This document shows, piece after piece, positions 36,186-43,470 of a stretch of 64,000 bases of DNA. The position numbers and the translations under genes are program-made. The notes beneath the pieces are model-generated. The model did not search any database. It was not told the DNA's origin and saw only the letters and a list, made by a program, of their open reading frames with translations. Numbering within the stretch: the stretch's first letter is position 1; each line of letters begins with the position of its first letter. This stretch comes from Alkalihalobacillus sp. FSL W8-0930 (GTDB lineage: Bacteria > Bacillota > Bacilli > Bacillales > Bacillaceae_D): NCBI GenBank assembly GCA_037965595.1, contig CP150183.1, forward strand, positions 744,001 through 808,000, written 5' to 3'.

Positions 36186-37439
36186 ATGAGTAATCTTGAT
36201 CTAGCAATTCCTTCGCCACAACAGGTAGCTTGGCAAAACTTAGAGCTTGGACTATTTGTTCACTTTGGCTTAAATACATTCTTAAATCAGGAGTGGGGAG
36301 ACGGAACCGATTCCCCACAGGTCTTCAATCCCACCTCCTTAGATGCTAAGCAATGGGTCAAAGTAGCCAAGGATTTGGGTTTTAAGTACTTTATGCTAAC
36401 GGCAAAGCATCATGATGGGTTTTGTTTATGGCAAACAGAAACAACCAATTACTCAGTGAAAAGCAGCCCTTGGAAGAATGGAGAAGGGGACGTAGTGAGA
36501 GAATGCGCAAATGCGTGTGAGCAACTTGGAATGCCCTTTGGACTCTATATCTCTCCTTGGGATCGACATGAGCCTTGCTATAAAGATAAAGATGCCTATG
36601 ATTCGTTTTATTGTAAACAGCTAACGGAGTTACTCACAAAGTATGGACCTATTATTGAAGTATGGTTTGATGGTGCCGGTTCTGAAGGGCGAGAATATAA
36701 CTGGGAACGAATTATTGGAACTGTGAAGAAATATCAGTCTGATGCAATGATTTTTAATATGGGCCAGCCAACAATCAGATGGGCTGGAAATGAAGATGGC
36801 ATTGCTCCAGACCCTTGCTGGAACTCAAGACAAACTTCTAAAATAAGTTTGTTCTCAAAAGAAGAATCAACCTGGTTGCCTGGAACTCCTGAATGGCTAC
36901 CAGCGGAGTGTGATGTGCCAATTAGAGGAGATCATTGGTTCTGGCATGAGCATGATGAGGAGAGATTGAGATCAGTTGGTAATTTGTTAGAGATTTATGA
37001 GAAGTCTGTTGGGCGAGGAGCAAATCTATTATTAAACGTGGCCCCAGATCATCATGGACTTATCCCTGAAGTAGATATTGAACGTCTTAATGAATGGAAA
37101 ACTAAGATCAACCAAGCTTATACGAAGCCAGTAGCTTCATCCTCAGGCAGTGGGTACGAGCTAACACTTGAGCTTGGTAAAGACAGTAAAATAGGTGCAG
37201 TAATTCTTAAGGAAGAGATCCGAATAGGTGAAAGAATCCGGTCATATAAAGTCGAAGCCTTGCTTCATGAGACCTGGCATACTGTAACTAAAGGGTCAGC
37301 CATTGGACATAAGCGAATACACAGATTTCAAGCAATTGAGACCAATAGGCTTCGTTTAACGATTGACGAAACCGTAGGAAAACCAGAAATAATTGAATTC
37401 TCTGCTTTTATTTCTGTGAATCTACAAAACAATCAATGA
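36186..37439 (+). CDS. Alpha-L-fucosidase, GH29 (second copy, divergent)
   Basis: A protein of 417 residues. Motifs: VHFGLNTF, LTAKHHDGFCLWQT, GLYISPWDRH and the nucleophile strand EVWFDGAG with Asp162. LLLNVAPDHHG closes the barrel. A C-terminal segment of about 90 residues looks like a small beta domain. It belongs to the GH29 subgroup that tends to be linkage-specific (alpha-1,3/1,4), in contrast to the first copy; subgroup assignment is inference. No signal peptide. AAGGAGG precedes ATG 36186. Last gene of the glycan locus; no strong terminator follows it. Confidence 0.85.
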   Translation: MSNLDLAIPSPQQVAWQNLELGLFVHFGLNTFLNQEWGDGTDSPQVFNPTSLDAKQWVKVAKDLGFKYFMLTAKHHDGFCLWQTETTNYSVKSSPWKNGEGDVVRECANACEQLGMPFGLYISPWDRHEPCYKDKDAYDSFYCKQLTELLTKYGPIIEVWFDGAGSEGREYNWERIIGTVKKYQSDAMIFNMGQPTIRWAGNEDGIAPDPCWNSRQTSKISLFSKEESTWLPGTPEWLPAECDVPIRGDHWFWHEHDEERLRSVGNLLEIYEKSVGRGANLLLNVAPDHHGLIPEVDIERLNEWKTKINQAYTKPVASSSGSGYELTLELGKDSKIGAVILKEEIRIGERIRSYKVEALLHETWHTVTKGSAIGHKRIHRFQAIETNRLRLTIDETVGKPEIIEFSAFISVNLQNNQ

Positions 37440-37485
37440 CATTAAATGCCTTCATGCTATACTAACAAAAAGGAGGGGTGTCACA

Positions 37486-37509
37486 TGTTCGGAATCCATC
37501 AAATGTGAA
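37486..37509 (+). other. Possible 7-codon leader ORF
   Basis: AAAGGAGGGGTGTCAC directly precedes ATG 37486, which reads MFGIHQM then TGA. The ribosome site is one of the best in the window yet serves only seven codons. It lies 78 bases before the downstream serine hydrolase start, with a long A/T-rich inverted repeat between. It may be an attenuation leader or the remnant of a deleted gene. Confidence 0.4.
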
Positions 37510-37520
37510 CGCTTTACTGA

Positions 37521-37570
37521 TTTATCTTTTTTGACTCTGTATTGATAAGAATTTAATCAAAAAAGATAAA
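37521..37570 (+). promoter_or_regulatory. 14-bp inverted repeat in front of serine hydrolase gene
   Basis: TTTATCTTTTTTGA (37521-37534) and TCAAAAAAGATAAA (37557-37570) are perfect inverted copies separated by 22 bases. The right arm ends one base before the GAGGAG region of the next gene. No T run follows, so it is not a standard terminator. It could be an RNA switch with the upstream leader, or an operator. Confidence 0.45.
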
Positions 37571-37586
37571 TGAGGAGAATGTGATT

Positions 37587-38603
37587 ATGGATAAAAAAAT
37601 GCTAGAAACAAAGGTAGACGCAAAGCAAAAAGAGATTGAATTTTCAGGTACTGTGTTAGTAAAGACAAAAACGGATACGTGGACAAAGAGCTATGGTTGG
37701 TTAAATCGTGCGGAGAAGATACCAAACACAGACCAAACACGCTATGGTATAGCATCTGGATCAAAACCGATCACAGCTGCAGCTATTAGCTTGTTGATGG
37801 ATCAGGGGAAACTGACGCCAGACGATCGATTCATTGATCTTGTAGACCACTCGTTTCCACACTTTGATCAAACAATCACCATTCATCAATTACTTACTCA
37901 TACATCCGGAGTGCCGGATTATTTTGATGAAGATGTAATGGATGATTTCGAAGAGCTTTGGGTGAAACACCCGATGTATCTTATTCGAGAGTTAAGCGAC
38001 TTTCTTCCATTATTTCAGGATGAGAAGATGAGGTCAGAGCCTGGCACACAATTTCACTACAATAATGCAGGGTATATTCTGCTTGGACTTGTAGTAGAGA
38101 AAGTAAGTGGGGTTCCGTTTGATCAATTTGTTCAAAAACAGATCTTTGATCCTCTAGGTATGAACGATTCGGGTTACTTTGAACTTGACTCATTACCAGA
38201 ACGGACGGCTTTAGGATATATTGAAAAGCCAGACGGTGGCTATCGTACCAATGTCTATAGTTTGCCGGCTAAAAGCGCTTCTGATGGTGGCGTGTTTGTC
38301 ACGGCAGGGGATATGCAAATCTTTTGGGATGCAATTGTAGGTTATAAGCTTTTAAGCGAAGAAGCAACCAAGCGCTTTCTGACTCCTCACGTGGAGGAAG
38401 ACGATGGATTCTTTTATGGATATGGTCACTATATGGAGGTAGATCAATCCATCATTCGTCGCCACATCATGATGGGTTATGACCCAGGTGTTAACTTCAG
38501 GGCAGCGTTCTTCCCTCAATCTGGTGTGAACATTATTGTTTGTTCAAACCTGTCAGACGGAGCTTATGAGATCATTACAGAAGTACAGGAAATGCTTGAA
38601 TGA
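37587..38603 (+). CDS. Cytoplasmic serine hydrolase, beta-lactamase fold
   Basis: A protein of 338 residues with no signal peptide. The SGSK motif (Ser57, Lys60) supplies the nucleophile and general base, and HYNNAGY the Tyr-x-Asn element. A third motif near RRHIMMG is less clear. This is the class C beta-lactamase/EstB-like group, usually esterases or peptidases. ATG 37587 has GAGGAG at 37572-37577; GTG 37581 would be too close. The unusual leader-like sequence upstream suggests regulation after transcription starts. Followed by a strong terminator. Confidence 0.8.
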   Translation: MDKKMLETKVDAKQKEIEFSGTVLVKTKTDTWTKSYGWLNRAEKIPNTDQTRYGIASGSKPITAAAISLLMDQGKLTPDDRFIDLVDHSFPHFDQTITIHQLLTHTSGVPDYFDEDVMDDFEELWVKHPMYLIRELSDFLPLFQDEKMRSEPGTQFHYNNAGYILLGLVVEKVSGVPFDQFVQKQIFDPLGMNDSGYFELDSLPERTALGYIEKPDGGYRTNVYSLPAKSASDGGVFVTAGDMQIFWDAIVGYKLLSEEATKRFLTPHVEEDDGFFYGYGHYMEVDQSIIRRHIMMGYDPGVNFRAAFFPQSGVNIIVCSNLSDGAYEIITEVQEMLE

Positions 38604-38612
38604 TAAAATAAG

Positions 38613-38655
38613 AAAAGCCCCTGCTCACTGTTTTTAGTGAGCAGGGGCTTTTTGT
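38613..38655. terminator. Strong bidirectional terminator
   Basis: AAAAGCCCCTGCTCACT / AGTGAGCAGGGGCTTTT, a 17-bp perfect stem with a 6-base loop, T run on one side and A run on the other, between two converging genes. Confidence 0.92.
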
Positions 38656-38657
38656 CA

Positions 38658-38909
38658 TTAGTTTGTTTCTATGCTGCTTTCCACATGATCGATACCAGCT
38701 GTTGTAATCTCTAGGCATAGGTTATCGCGGCCTTGTCTTTCTGTATGGATCAGGCCTTTGTCTTCAAGATACTTATAAGCTAGTTCTTCCTCAACCTTTG
38801 TATCAGTGACAGTAATCGTCATCGGTTGTCCCGTGTGATTAAAATGATGCTGATACAAACCCTCTAATAATGTGTCACGAAGCTTCTTTCTTTCTTTGAT
38901 GGCTTCCAA
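38658..38909 (-). CDS. Small winged-helix-like hypothetical protein
   Basis: A protein of 83 residues. The pattern YKYLEDKGLIHTE followed by LEITTAGIDHVES resembles the last helix and wing of small winged-helix proteins (YjcQ-like). TTG 38909 is the likely start: on the minus strand AGGAGGAG (38924-38917) stands 7 bases before it, and those same bases would encode Arg-Arg-Arg in the longer frame that opens at 38945. Function unknown. Confidence 0.65.
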   Translation of the reverse strand: MEAIKERKKLRDTLLEGLYQHHFNHTGQPMTITVTDTKVEEELAYKYLEDKGLIHTERQGRDNLCLEITTAGIDHVESSIETN

Positions 38910-39074
38910 AAGTGATCTCCTCCTAAATGTTCTTATGATTGCCATTCCCCGTGAGATTTTATATCAAACTGAATTTTTAATATTTATCTGGAAATTTGTT
39001 TTTTCGTCAAAGTGTCACCATTCAATGTCAGCATCATATGGTACATAAGGCTATATAAAGTAGGGGGAACATGA

Positions 39075-39197
39075 ATGGGACATTCCTTCAAATCAGGAGC
39101 GTTGTTTTTTATCGTAGTCATTATTTTTATCTTGTTTAGTATCGGCGCTGGTCGATCTGATTCAACTTTAGGAAGTGATGAGATCATATCAACTTAA
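39075..39197 (+). CDS. Very small membrane protein
   Basis: A 40-residue ORF beginning MGHSFKSGALFF, with one hydrophobic helix (about 8-25) and an Asp/Ser-rich tail. AGGGGGAAC gives normal spacing to ATG 39075. It lies 16 bases before the next gene, so the two are probably cotranscribed. Too short to assign; it could be a single-pass membrane peptide. Confidence 0.55.
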   Translation: MGHSFKSGALFFIVVIIFILFSIGAGRSDSTLGSDEIIST

Positions 39198-39213
39198 GTG
39201 GAGGGCTTAGTGA

Positions 39214-39462
39214 ATGGGTAAGGACAACAATCAATATGACGGCATGTTTTCAAATTATAGTTTGTCTCCACAACAAATCGCTGTAATTACCGGTATTTTA
39301 TTAGATGCTCTGGTTGTTCAAGCCGTTTTAGTTGATAACAATCAACGAGTGGAGATTGTGCTTGAGGGGCATTTATCTGAAAAAGGAAAAGTAAATTCAG
39401 TGGTTAATGACATTTATCACATGAAGTTTGGTGAGATCTTTAATGGGTTTCCAAGAAAATAG
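39214..39462 (+). CDS. Hypothetical protein, 82 residues
   Basis: A soluble-looking small protein: an N-terminal polar stretch, then SPQQIAVITGILLDALVVQAVLVDNNQRVEIVLEG (two parts of one amphipathic helix and strand), and a C-terminal basic end. I do not recognise the family. It follows the 40-residue membrane protein and is closed by a terminator. Confidence 0.6.
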   Translation: MGKDNNQYDGMFSNYSLSPQQIAVITGILLDALVVQAVLVDNNQRVEIVLEGHLSEKGKVNSVVNDIYHMKFGEIFNGFPRK

Positions 39463-39480
39463 AATGGATAGAAGAAGCTT

Positions 39481-39516
39481 CCTCAGGATACCCTTAACAT
39501 GTCCTGAGGTTTTTTA
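39481..39516 (+). terminator. Rho-independent terminator
   Basis: CCTCAGGA (39481-39488) pairs with TCCTGAGG (39502-39509), followed by TTTTTT. Confidence 0.8.
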
Positions 39517-39687
39517 CATAATTCAATCTAGTTTAGGAATAAGTTGACGGAATAGGGGTATTAAACATCTTAACGAAGTCGCGTCCTCATACGTTCCAGT
39601 GAACCCCTTTCATTATGAAACGATGACTAGTATACTAAATGTGGACGAGAAAAATGAATGTTCTTGTCTCTAAAAGGAAGGTCAAAA

Positions 39688-40407
39688 ATGAATAAGAGAA
39701 CCATTCAAGCTGAAATGTCTAGTTTTGTAGGCAAATTGTTAAGAGATAACTTTGGTAAAGGTCCATCCTCTGTGTACGTATCGATTAAAGAACCCTTTAT
39801 TACGATGCATTTAAGAGAATTCCTCTCACCAATGGAACGTGTCTTAATGGCTCAAAACAAAGATTTAAAGGTGGAAGAGATTAGAGATCTATTGATGAAT
39901 GAACTTCTTCCTGAAATCAAAGCTACACTCTATGCTAATCATAATCTGAAAGTATCAGAGTTATACTACGATTGGTCTTTACATAATCGCTCTGGAATTA
40001 TTATTGGTGTGATTGATGATAACAAGGATCAAGCCGCTCACATGCTGGAGGACTATCCAAATAAAGCCGCCATCCATAGAGAAATTGAACAGGTGAGCAA
40101 ACAGGCTGAAAAATTACCAGATGCAGTCAATTCGTGTTATCTGAATGATCGAACATTGATTGTAAGACGCGAGGGAATTCTGGTTCGTATTGAAAAAGAA
40201 CTGATTCGTGGAGGCTTCATCGAGCCACTAAAACTAACGAAACGTCATTTAGAAAAGAGTCTTCTCGAAACCGGAGACTTTAACGATATGTTGAATGCTG
40301 AAATCATGGACATCTTTGTTGACTGGGATTTCATTGAAGATATAAGTTATATTGTATTTATTTTAAAGCCAATTCAAAATCAAGGTAGCAACGATTCAGA
40401 CAATTAG
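39688..40407 (+). CDS. DUF2294 / MpsC-family protein
   Basis: A protein of 239 residues made of two related halves. The first shows FVGKLLRDNFGKGPSSVYVSI and the second repeats the fold near KLPDAVNSCYLNDRTLIVRREG. This matches DUF2294, also named for MpsC of a staphylococcal Na+/bicarbonate-linked system. Many genomes carry it as a stand-alone soluble protein of unclear role. ATG 39688 is chosen from AAAGGAAGG at 39673-39681 rather than the earlier in-frame ATG 39658. No MpsA/B genes are nearby. Confidence 0.75.
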   Translation: MNKRTIQAEMSSFVGKLLRDNFGKGPSSVYVSIKEPFITMHLREFLSPMERVLMAQNKDLKVEEIRDLLMNELLPEIKATLYANHNLKVSELYYDWSLHNRSGIIIGVIDDNKDQAAHMLEDYPNKAAIHREIEQVSKQAEKLPDAVNSCYLNDRTLIVRREGILVRIEKELIRGGFIEPLKLTKRHLEKSLLETGDFNDMLNAEIMDIFVDWDFIEDISYIVFILKPIQNQGSNDSDN

Positions 40408-40420
40408 TGCTGAACGTAAG

Positions 40421-40455
40421 CCGAAAGGGAGAATTCTCCTTTTCGGTTTTTTTTT
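40421..40455 (+). terminator. Rho-independent terminator
   Basis: CCGAAAGGGAGAA / TTCTCCTTTTCGG, a 13-bp stem with one wobble pair and nearly no loop, followed by nine T. Confidence 0.85.
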
Positions 40456-40477
40456 ATGAAGAAAGGGGAACATTACT

Positions 40478-40675
40478 ATGAAATATCTAATTGATACAAC
40501 GCAGAAACTTATACACAGGTCCTCCTTCGTCCGTGATTCTTGTGCATTTCATACGACGACACTTGAAAGCAGAGAAAGTACTCATAGTGAGGCGTATGTT
40601 CAGAAGCTCATTAATGAACAGAACTATAAAAAGTGTGAGCGATGTTATTCGACTATCTATAGAAGAGACTTCTAG
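40478..40675 (+). CDS. Small hypothetical protein with CxxC
   Basis: A protein of 65 residues with a C-terminal CERCY knuckle (Cys53, Cys56) and a lone Cys22 and His25 that could complete a metal site. AAAGGGG at 40461-40467 precedes ATG 40478. It ends 12 bases before the M50-like gene and is probably cotranscribed with it. No family recognised. Confidence 0.5.
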   Translation: MKYLIDTTQKLIHRSSFVRDSCAFHTTTLESRESTHSEAYVQKLINEQNYKKCERCYSTIYRRDF

Positions 40676-40687
40676 AAAGGAATCTGT

Positions 40688-41452
40688 ATGTTTGGCTTAT
40701 ATGATTTATTTAGATTAATAGTTGCAGCGATTGTGATCCTTCCGATTACGTCAGTCATAAGAGAATCAGGTTACTATTTAGCTGTTACAATCCTCGGTGC
40801 CAAAGAAAAGAAATTGATTGTTGGAAGCGGACCAATCTTATTTTCATTGCCAACAATTGAAGTAAGAAGATATTTCTTTATGTATAGTTGGATCGAGTAC
40901 GAGGAACTGAATCCAAAGAATCGTTTTTGGCATGGGTTTATTTATGCATCACCCATCATCGGTCCCCTTCTCCTAGGGCTTGCAATAAATATGATGCTAG
41001 CAAATGGTGTCATTGAATCAAACGTGTTTTGGAGTACATTCCTCTTTTACATCTTCTATTATATCTTCTTTGATGTGATTCCGGTTTATTTACCAGATGG
41101 GCAGCCAACAAATGGACGGGCGATCTTTGATTTAATCTGGCATGGAGAGCGCTCTGATTACAAAAAAGCAAGACTCGAGAAAGAGAAAGAAGAACAAGAG
41201 AACAAATCTGAAGAAGACTCTGCTAAGAATTCCGAAAAAGAAGGATATACTGAAGCTCAGGAAGAAACGATCGAGAACCGTGACCGTGACCAAGAGACAA
41301 GGGAAGACCACACAGACCCCTCTCATAACCAATCATCTTCTGATAGTGAATCAAACAAAGGCTATACAGAACAACAGGAGGAGACGATTGAAAATCGTGA
41401 TCGAGATCAAGAAGAACGCTCTGACCATACAGAACCAGAGAAAAAAGACTAG
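40688..41452 (+). CDS. M50-like membrane protein without catalytic histidines
   Basis: A protein of 254 residues. Hydrophobic helices lie at about 8-24, 84-108 and 113-133, followed by a soluble acidic tail. The layout matches site-2-protease (M50) family members: where HExGH should stand the sequence reads RESGY (25-29), followed by YLAVTILG and a GSGP element. The third family motif is kept as IPVYLPDGQPTNGR (131-144). With both zinc histidines gone it cannot be a normal metalloprotease. The tail has a 26-residue tandem repeat (186-211 and 225-250). It is perhaps a membrane chaperone, scaffold or inhibitor, as for iRhom-like pseudoproteases; that is inference. Confidence 0.6.
   Translation: MFGLYDLFRLIVAAIVILPITSVIRESGYYLAVTILGAKEKKLIVGSGPILFSLPTIEVRRYFFMYSWIEYEELNPKNRFWHGFIYASPIIGPLLLGLAINMMLANGVIESNVFWSTFLFYIFYYIFFDVIPVYLPDGQPTNGRAIFDLIWHGERSDYKKARLEKEKEEQENKSEEDSAKNSEKEGYTEAQEETIENRDRDQETREDHTDPSHNQSSSDSESNKGYTEQQEETIENRDRDQEERSDHTEPEKKD
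41243..41437 (+). repeat. Two-copy 78-bp coding repeat in the M50-like gene
   Basis: Codons 186-211 (41243-41320) and 225-250 (41360-41437) encode related 26-residue units starting GYTE and sharing EETIENRDRDQE; 22 of 26 residues agree. The DNA copies differ at many third positions, so the duplication is old and kept by selection on the protein. Confidence 0.85.
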
Positions 41453-41517
41453 GTATCTCTATTCATATATGTTAGACTACTGGTATATTTAACCAAGTAG
41501 AGCGTGGAGGTGAGAGC

Positions 41518-42054
41518 TTGATCATCGTTAATGATCGTTTAACCTTGAAACCCTTAAAGGATGAAGATATGCATCCGTTTTGGGCGCTTGCTTATAAGGA
41601 TAAGAATCCAGAATGGAAGAAGTGGGATGCTCCTTACTATGAGCATCAAGCTATTACATACGAGGACTTCATGAAGAAGGTAAGTACTCATTATCTTGAG
41701 CAGGAAGATGTGTACGGAATATTTGAGAATCGGCGTTTAATTGGCACGGTTTCTTACTACTGGGAGCATAAGCCGTCTAATTGGCTTGAGGCAGGAATTA
41801 TTATCTATGATTCTACTCTATGGAATAAGCAGTACGGAACGCCATGTTTTAAAGCCTGGATTACGCATTTATTTGAGACTCTGTCATTGGTTAGAGTAGG
41901 TTTCACAACCTGGTCAGGAAACAAGCGAATGATGAGGCTCGGAGAGAAGCTGGGGATGACACTCGAAGCAAAACTTCGAAACTGTCGATTGTATCAAGGC
42001 GAGTATTATGATTCCATTCGCTACGGTGTCTTAAAAGAAGAATGGTTTAACTAA
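41518..42054 (+). CDS. GNAT acetyltransferase (RimJ/RimL-like)
   Basis: A protein of 178 residues. The LKPLKDEDMHPFWAL opening, the GIIIYDSTLWNKQYGTPCFKAW acetyl-CoA region and the C-terminal RLGEKLGMTLEAKLRNCR motif fit the RimJ/RimL type that acetylates protein N-termini or small amines. TTG 41518 is the start, with GGAGG at 41506-41510. Substrate unknown. Confidence 0.85.
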   Translation: MIIVNDRLTLKPLKDEDMHPFWALAYKDKNPEWKKWDAPYYEHQAITYEDFMKKVSTHYLEQEDVYGIFENRRLIGTVSYYWEHKPSNWLEAGIIIYDSTLWNKQYGTPCFKAWITHLFETLSLVRVGFTTWSGNKRMMRLGEKLGMTLEAKLRNCRLYQGEYYDSIRYGVLKEEWFN

Positions 42055-42113
42055 AAAGAGTCGCCAACTCATTGTGCGATTCTTTTTCGTATATTTAGAG
42101 GGGGGAAGAGTGG

Positions 42114-42302
42114 ATGGGTTTAGAGATGAGAAAAAGCTGTGAACGCTGTAACAAAGCGCTTAAAGATCATTTGATTGCCTACATTTGTGTACATGAATGT
42201 ACGTACTGCAAAGATTGTACAAGCGAAGTTAAGAATATTTGTCCTAACTGTAATGGAGAGCTTGTACGCAGGCCAAAACCGCCGATACATCAACACGTTT
42301 AA
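42114..42302 (+). CDS. DUF1272 zinc-binding protein
   Basis: A protein of 62 residues with eight Cys in four pairs (Cys9/12, 25/29, 32/35, 43/46) and the closing CPNCNGELVRRP motif that marks DUF1272. It probably holds two zinc ions in a RING-like cross-brace. No function is known for the family. GAGGGGGGAAG precedes ATG 42114. Confidence 0.85.
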   Translation: MGLEMRKSCERCNKALKDHLIAYICVHECTYCKDCTSEVKNICPNCNGELVRRPKPPIHQHV

Positions 42303-42321
42303 GTTTAGTCGAGTTTAACCA

Positions 42322-42349
42322 TATGACATTTGTCATACGGCTCATATGA
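42322..42349 (+). promoter_or_regulatory. Probable DesR operator upstream of des
   Basis: TATGACATTTGTCATA (42322-42337) is a perfect dyad and TCATATGA (42342-42349) a second, shorter one on the next helical turn. In B. subtilis two phosphorylated DesR dimers bind adjacent non-identical sites upstream of the des promoter; this is the same layout. A TATAGT -10 element follows at 42383-42388 with no good -35 box, as expected for an activated promoter. Exact identity with the B. subtilis operator was not checked. Confidence 0.65.
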
Positions 42350-42422
42350 TAAGTACTACTTACGCTTTTTCCCGAATGCACTTATAGTTACGTTATAAGT
42401 AAGTGACGGAGGAGACTGATAT

Positions 42423-43457
42423 ATGACTCACACTGACCACATTCAAAAAACAAAAAAGTTAACACAACAAGTACTTCAATATGCTAAAGGTGAGAATAAA
42501 AGTAGTATTATACAACTAATGAATACATTTATCCCATTTATTGCTTTATGGGTAGGCGCATACTTCTTAATGGAGGTTTCGTATCTTCTATCGCTTCCAC
42601 TTATTGTAGTGGCAGCTGGATTTCTCATTCGAATCTTTATTATTTTTCATGATTGTTGTCATGGATCGTTTTTTAAAAACAAACAAGTGAATCATATTCT
42701 TGGAACGCTAACAGGTGTCTTGACGCTGTTTCCTTATCTACAATGGAAGCGGGATCATTCGATTCATCATGCAACAAGCAGTAACCTAGACAAACGCGGA
42801 ACTGGTGACATCTGGGTAATGACGATTAGTGAGTATCAGGAAGCTTCTAAAAGAGAGAAGTTGATGTATCGACTGTATCGTAATCCATTGGTGATGTTTG
42901 GACTTGGACCTGTTTATTTATTCTTACTTAAGAATCGATTTAATCGAAAAGAAGCACCGCGCAAAGAGCGGATCAACACCTATGTAACAAACCTATGTAT
43001 TGTCTTTTTAGCTACTGGTACGTGTCTGCTTGTTGGCTGGCAGGCGTTTCTAATGATCCAACTTCCAATCTTCTTTATTTCTGGGATGCTAGGCATTTGG
43101 CTTTTCTACGTACAACATACCTTTGAAGATACGTACTTTGAGGAAGACGAAAATTGGGATTATGTAAAAGCGGCTGTTGAAGGAAGCTCATACTACAAAC
43201 TACCTCCACTATTGCAGTGGCTAACTGGGAATATTGGCTATCACCATGTGCATCATCTTAGCCCAAGAATTCCGAACTATAAGTTAGCAGAGGCTCACAA
43301 TAAGACCGAGCAATTAAAAAATATTCCAACGATCACTTTACGAACGAGTCTCACTTCTTTAAAATTCAGACTCTGGGATACAGAAGAAAAACGATTTGTT
43401 GGTTATAATGTACTAAAACAAGTTTCTCAGAGTACAGTGAACCGTTCTCTAACATGA
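42423..43457 (+). CDS. des: Acyl-lipid desaturase Des
   Basis: A 344-residue membrane desaturase. The three His boxes are HDCCH (76-80), HSIHH (112-116) and HHVHH (274-278), which bind the di-iron centre. Four predicted transmembrane helices lie between them. The sequence follows B. subtilis Des (delta-5 acyl-lipid desaturase) along its length. It puts double bonds into membrane phospholipid acyl chains after a temperature drop, using ferredoxin or flavodoxin as electron donor. First gene of the des-desK-desR set; the 121 bases upstream carry the DesR-like operator. Confidence 0.95.
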   Translation: MTHTDHIQKTKKLTQQVLQYAKGENKSSIIQLMNTFIPFIALWVGAYFLMEVSYLLSLPLIVVAAGFLIRIFIIFHDCCHGSFFKNKQVNHILGTLTGVLTLFPYLQWKRDHSIHHATSSNLDKRGTGDIWVMTISEYQEASKREKLMYRLYRNPLVMFGLGPVYLFLLKNRFNRKEAPRKERINTYVTNLCIVFLATGTCLLVGWQAFLMIQLPIFFISGMLGIWLFYVQHTFEDTYFEEDENWDYVKAAVEGSSYYKLPPLLQWLTGNIGYHHVHHLSPRIPNYKLAEAHNKTEQLKNIPTITLRTSLTSLKFRLWDTEEKRFVGYNVLKQVSQSTVNRSLT

Positions 43458-43470
43458 TAGGATGATTACT

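Noticed and set aside
37500-37520. cre-like sequence near the seven-codon leader
   Set aside because: On the minus strand it differs from the cre consensus at two fixed positions; too weak to claim.
39525-39560. Possible sigma-B promoter (GTTTAG ... GGGTAT)
   Set aside because: The spacer would be 19 bases, longer than sigma-B promoters allow.
40491-40718. 75-residue ORF overlapping the small CxxC ORF and running into the M50-like gene
   Set aside because: Shifted-frame shadow; the 40478 frame has the better ribosome site and stops before the next gene.
41142-41492. 116-residue Lys/Arg/Thr-rich ORF overlapping the M50-like gene tail
   Set aside because: Shifted-frame reading of the acidic repeat; the in-frame repeat is preserved at the protein level, which this frame is not.
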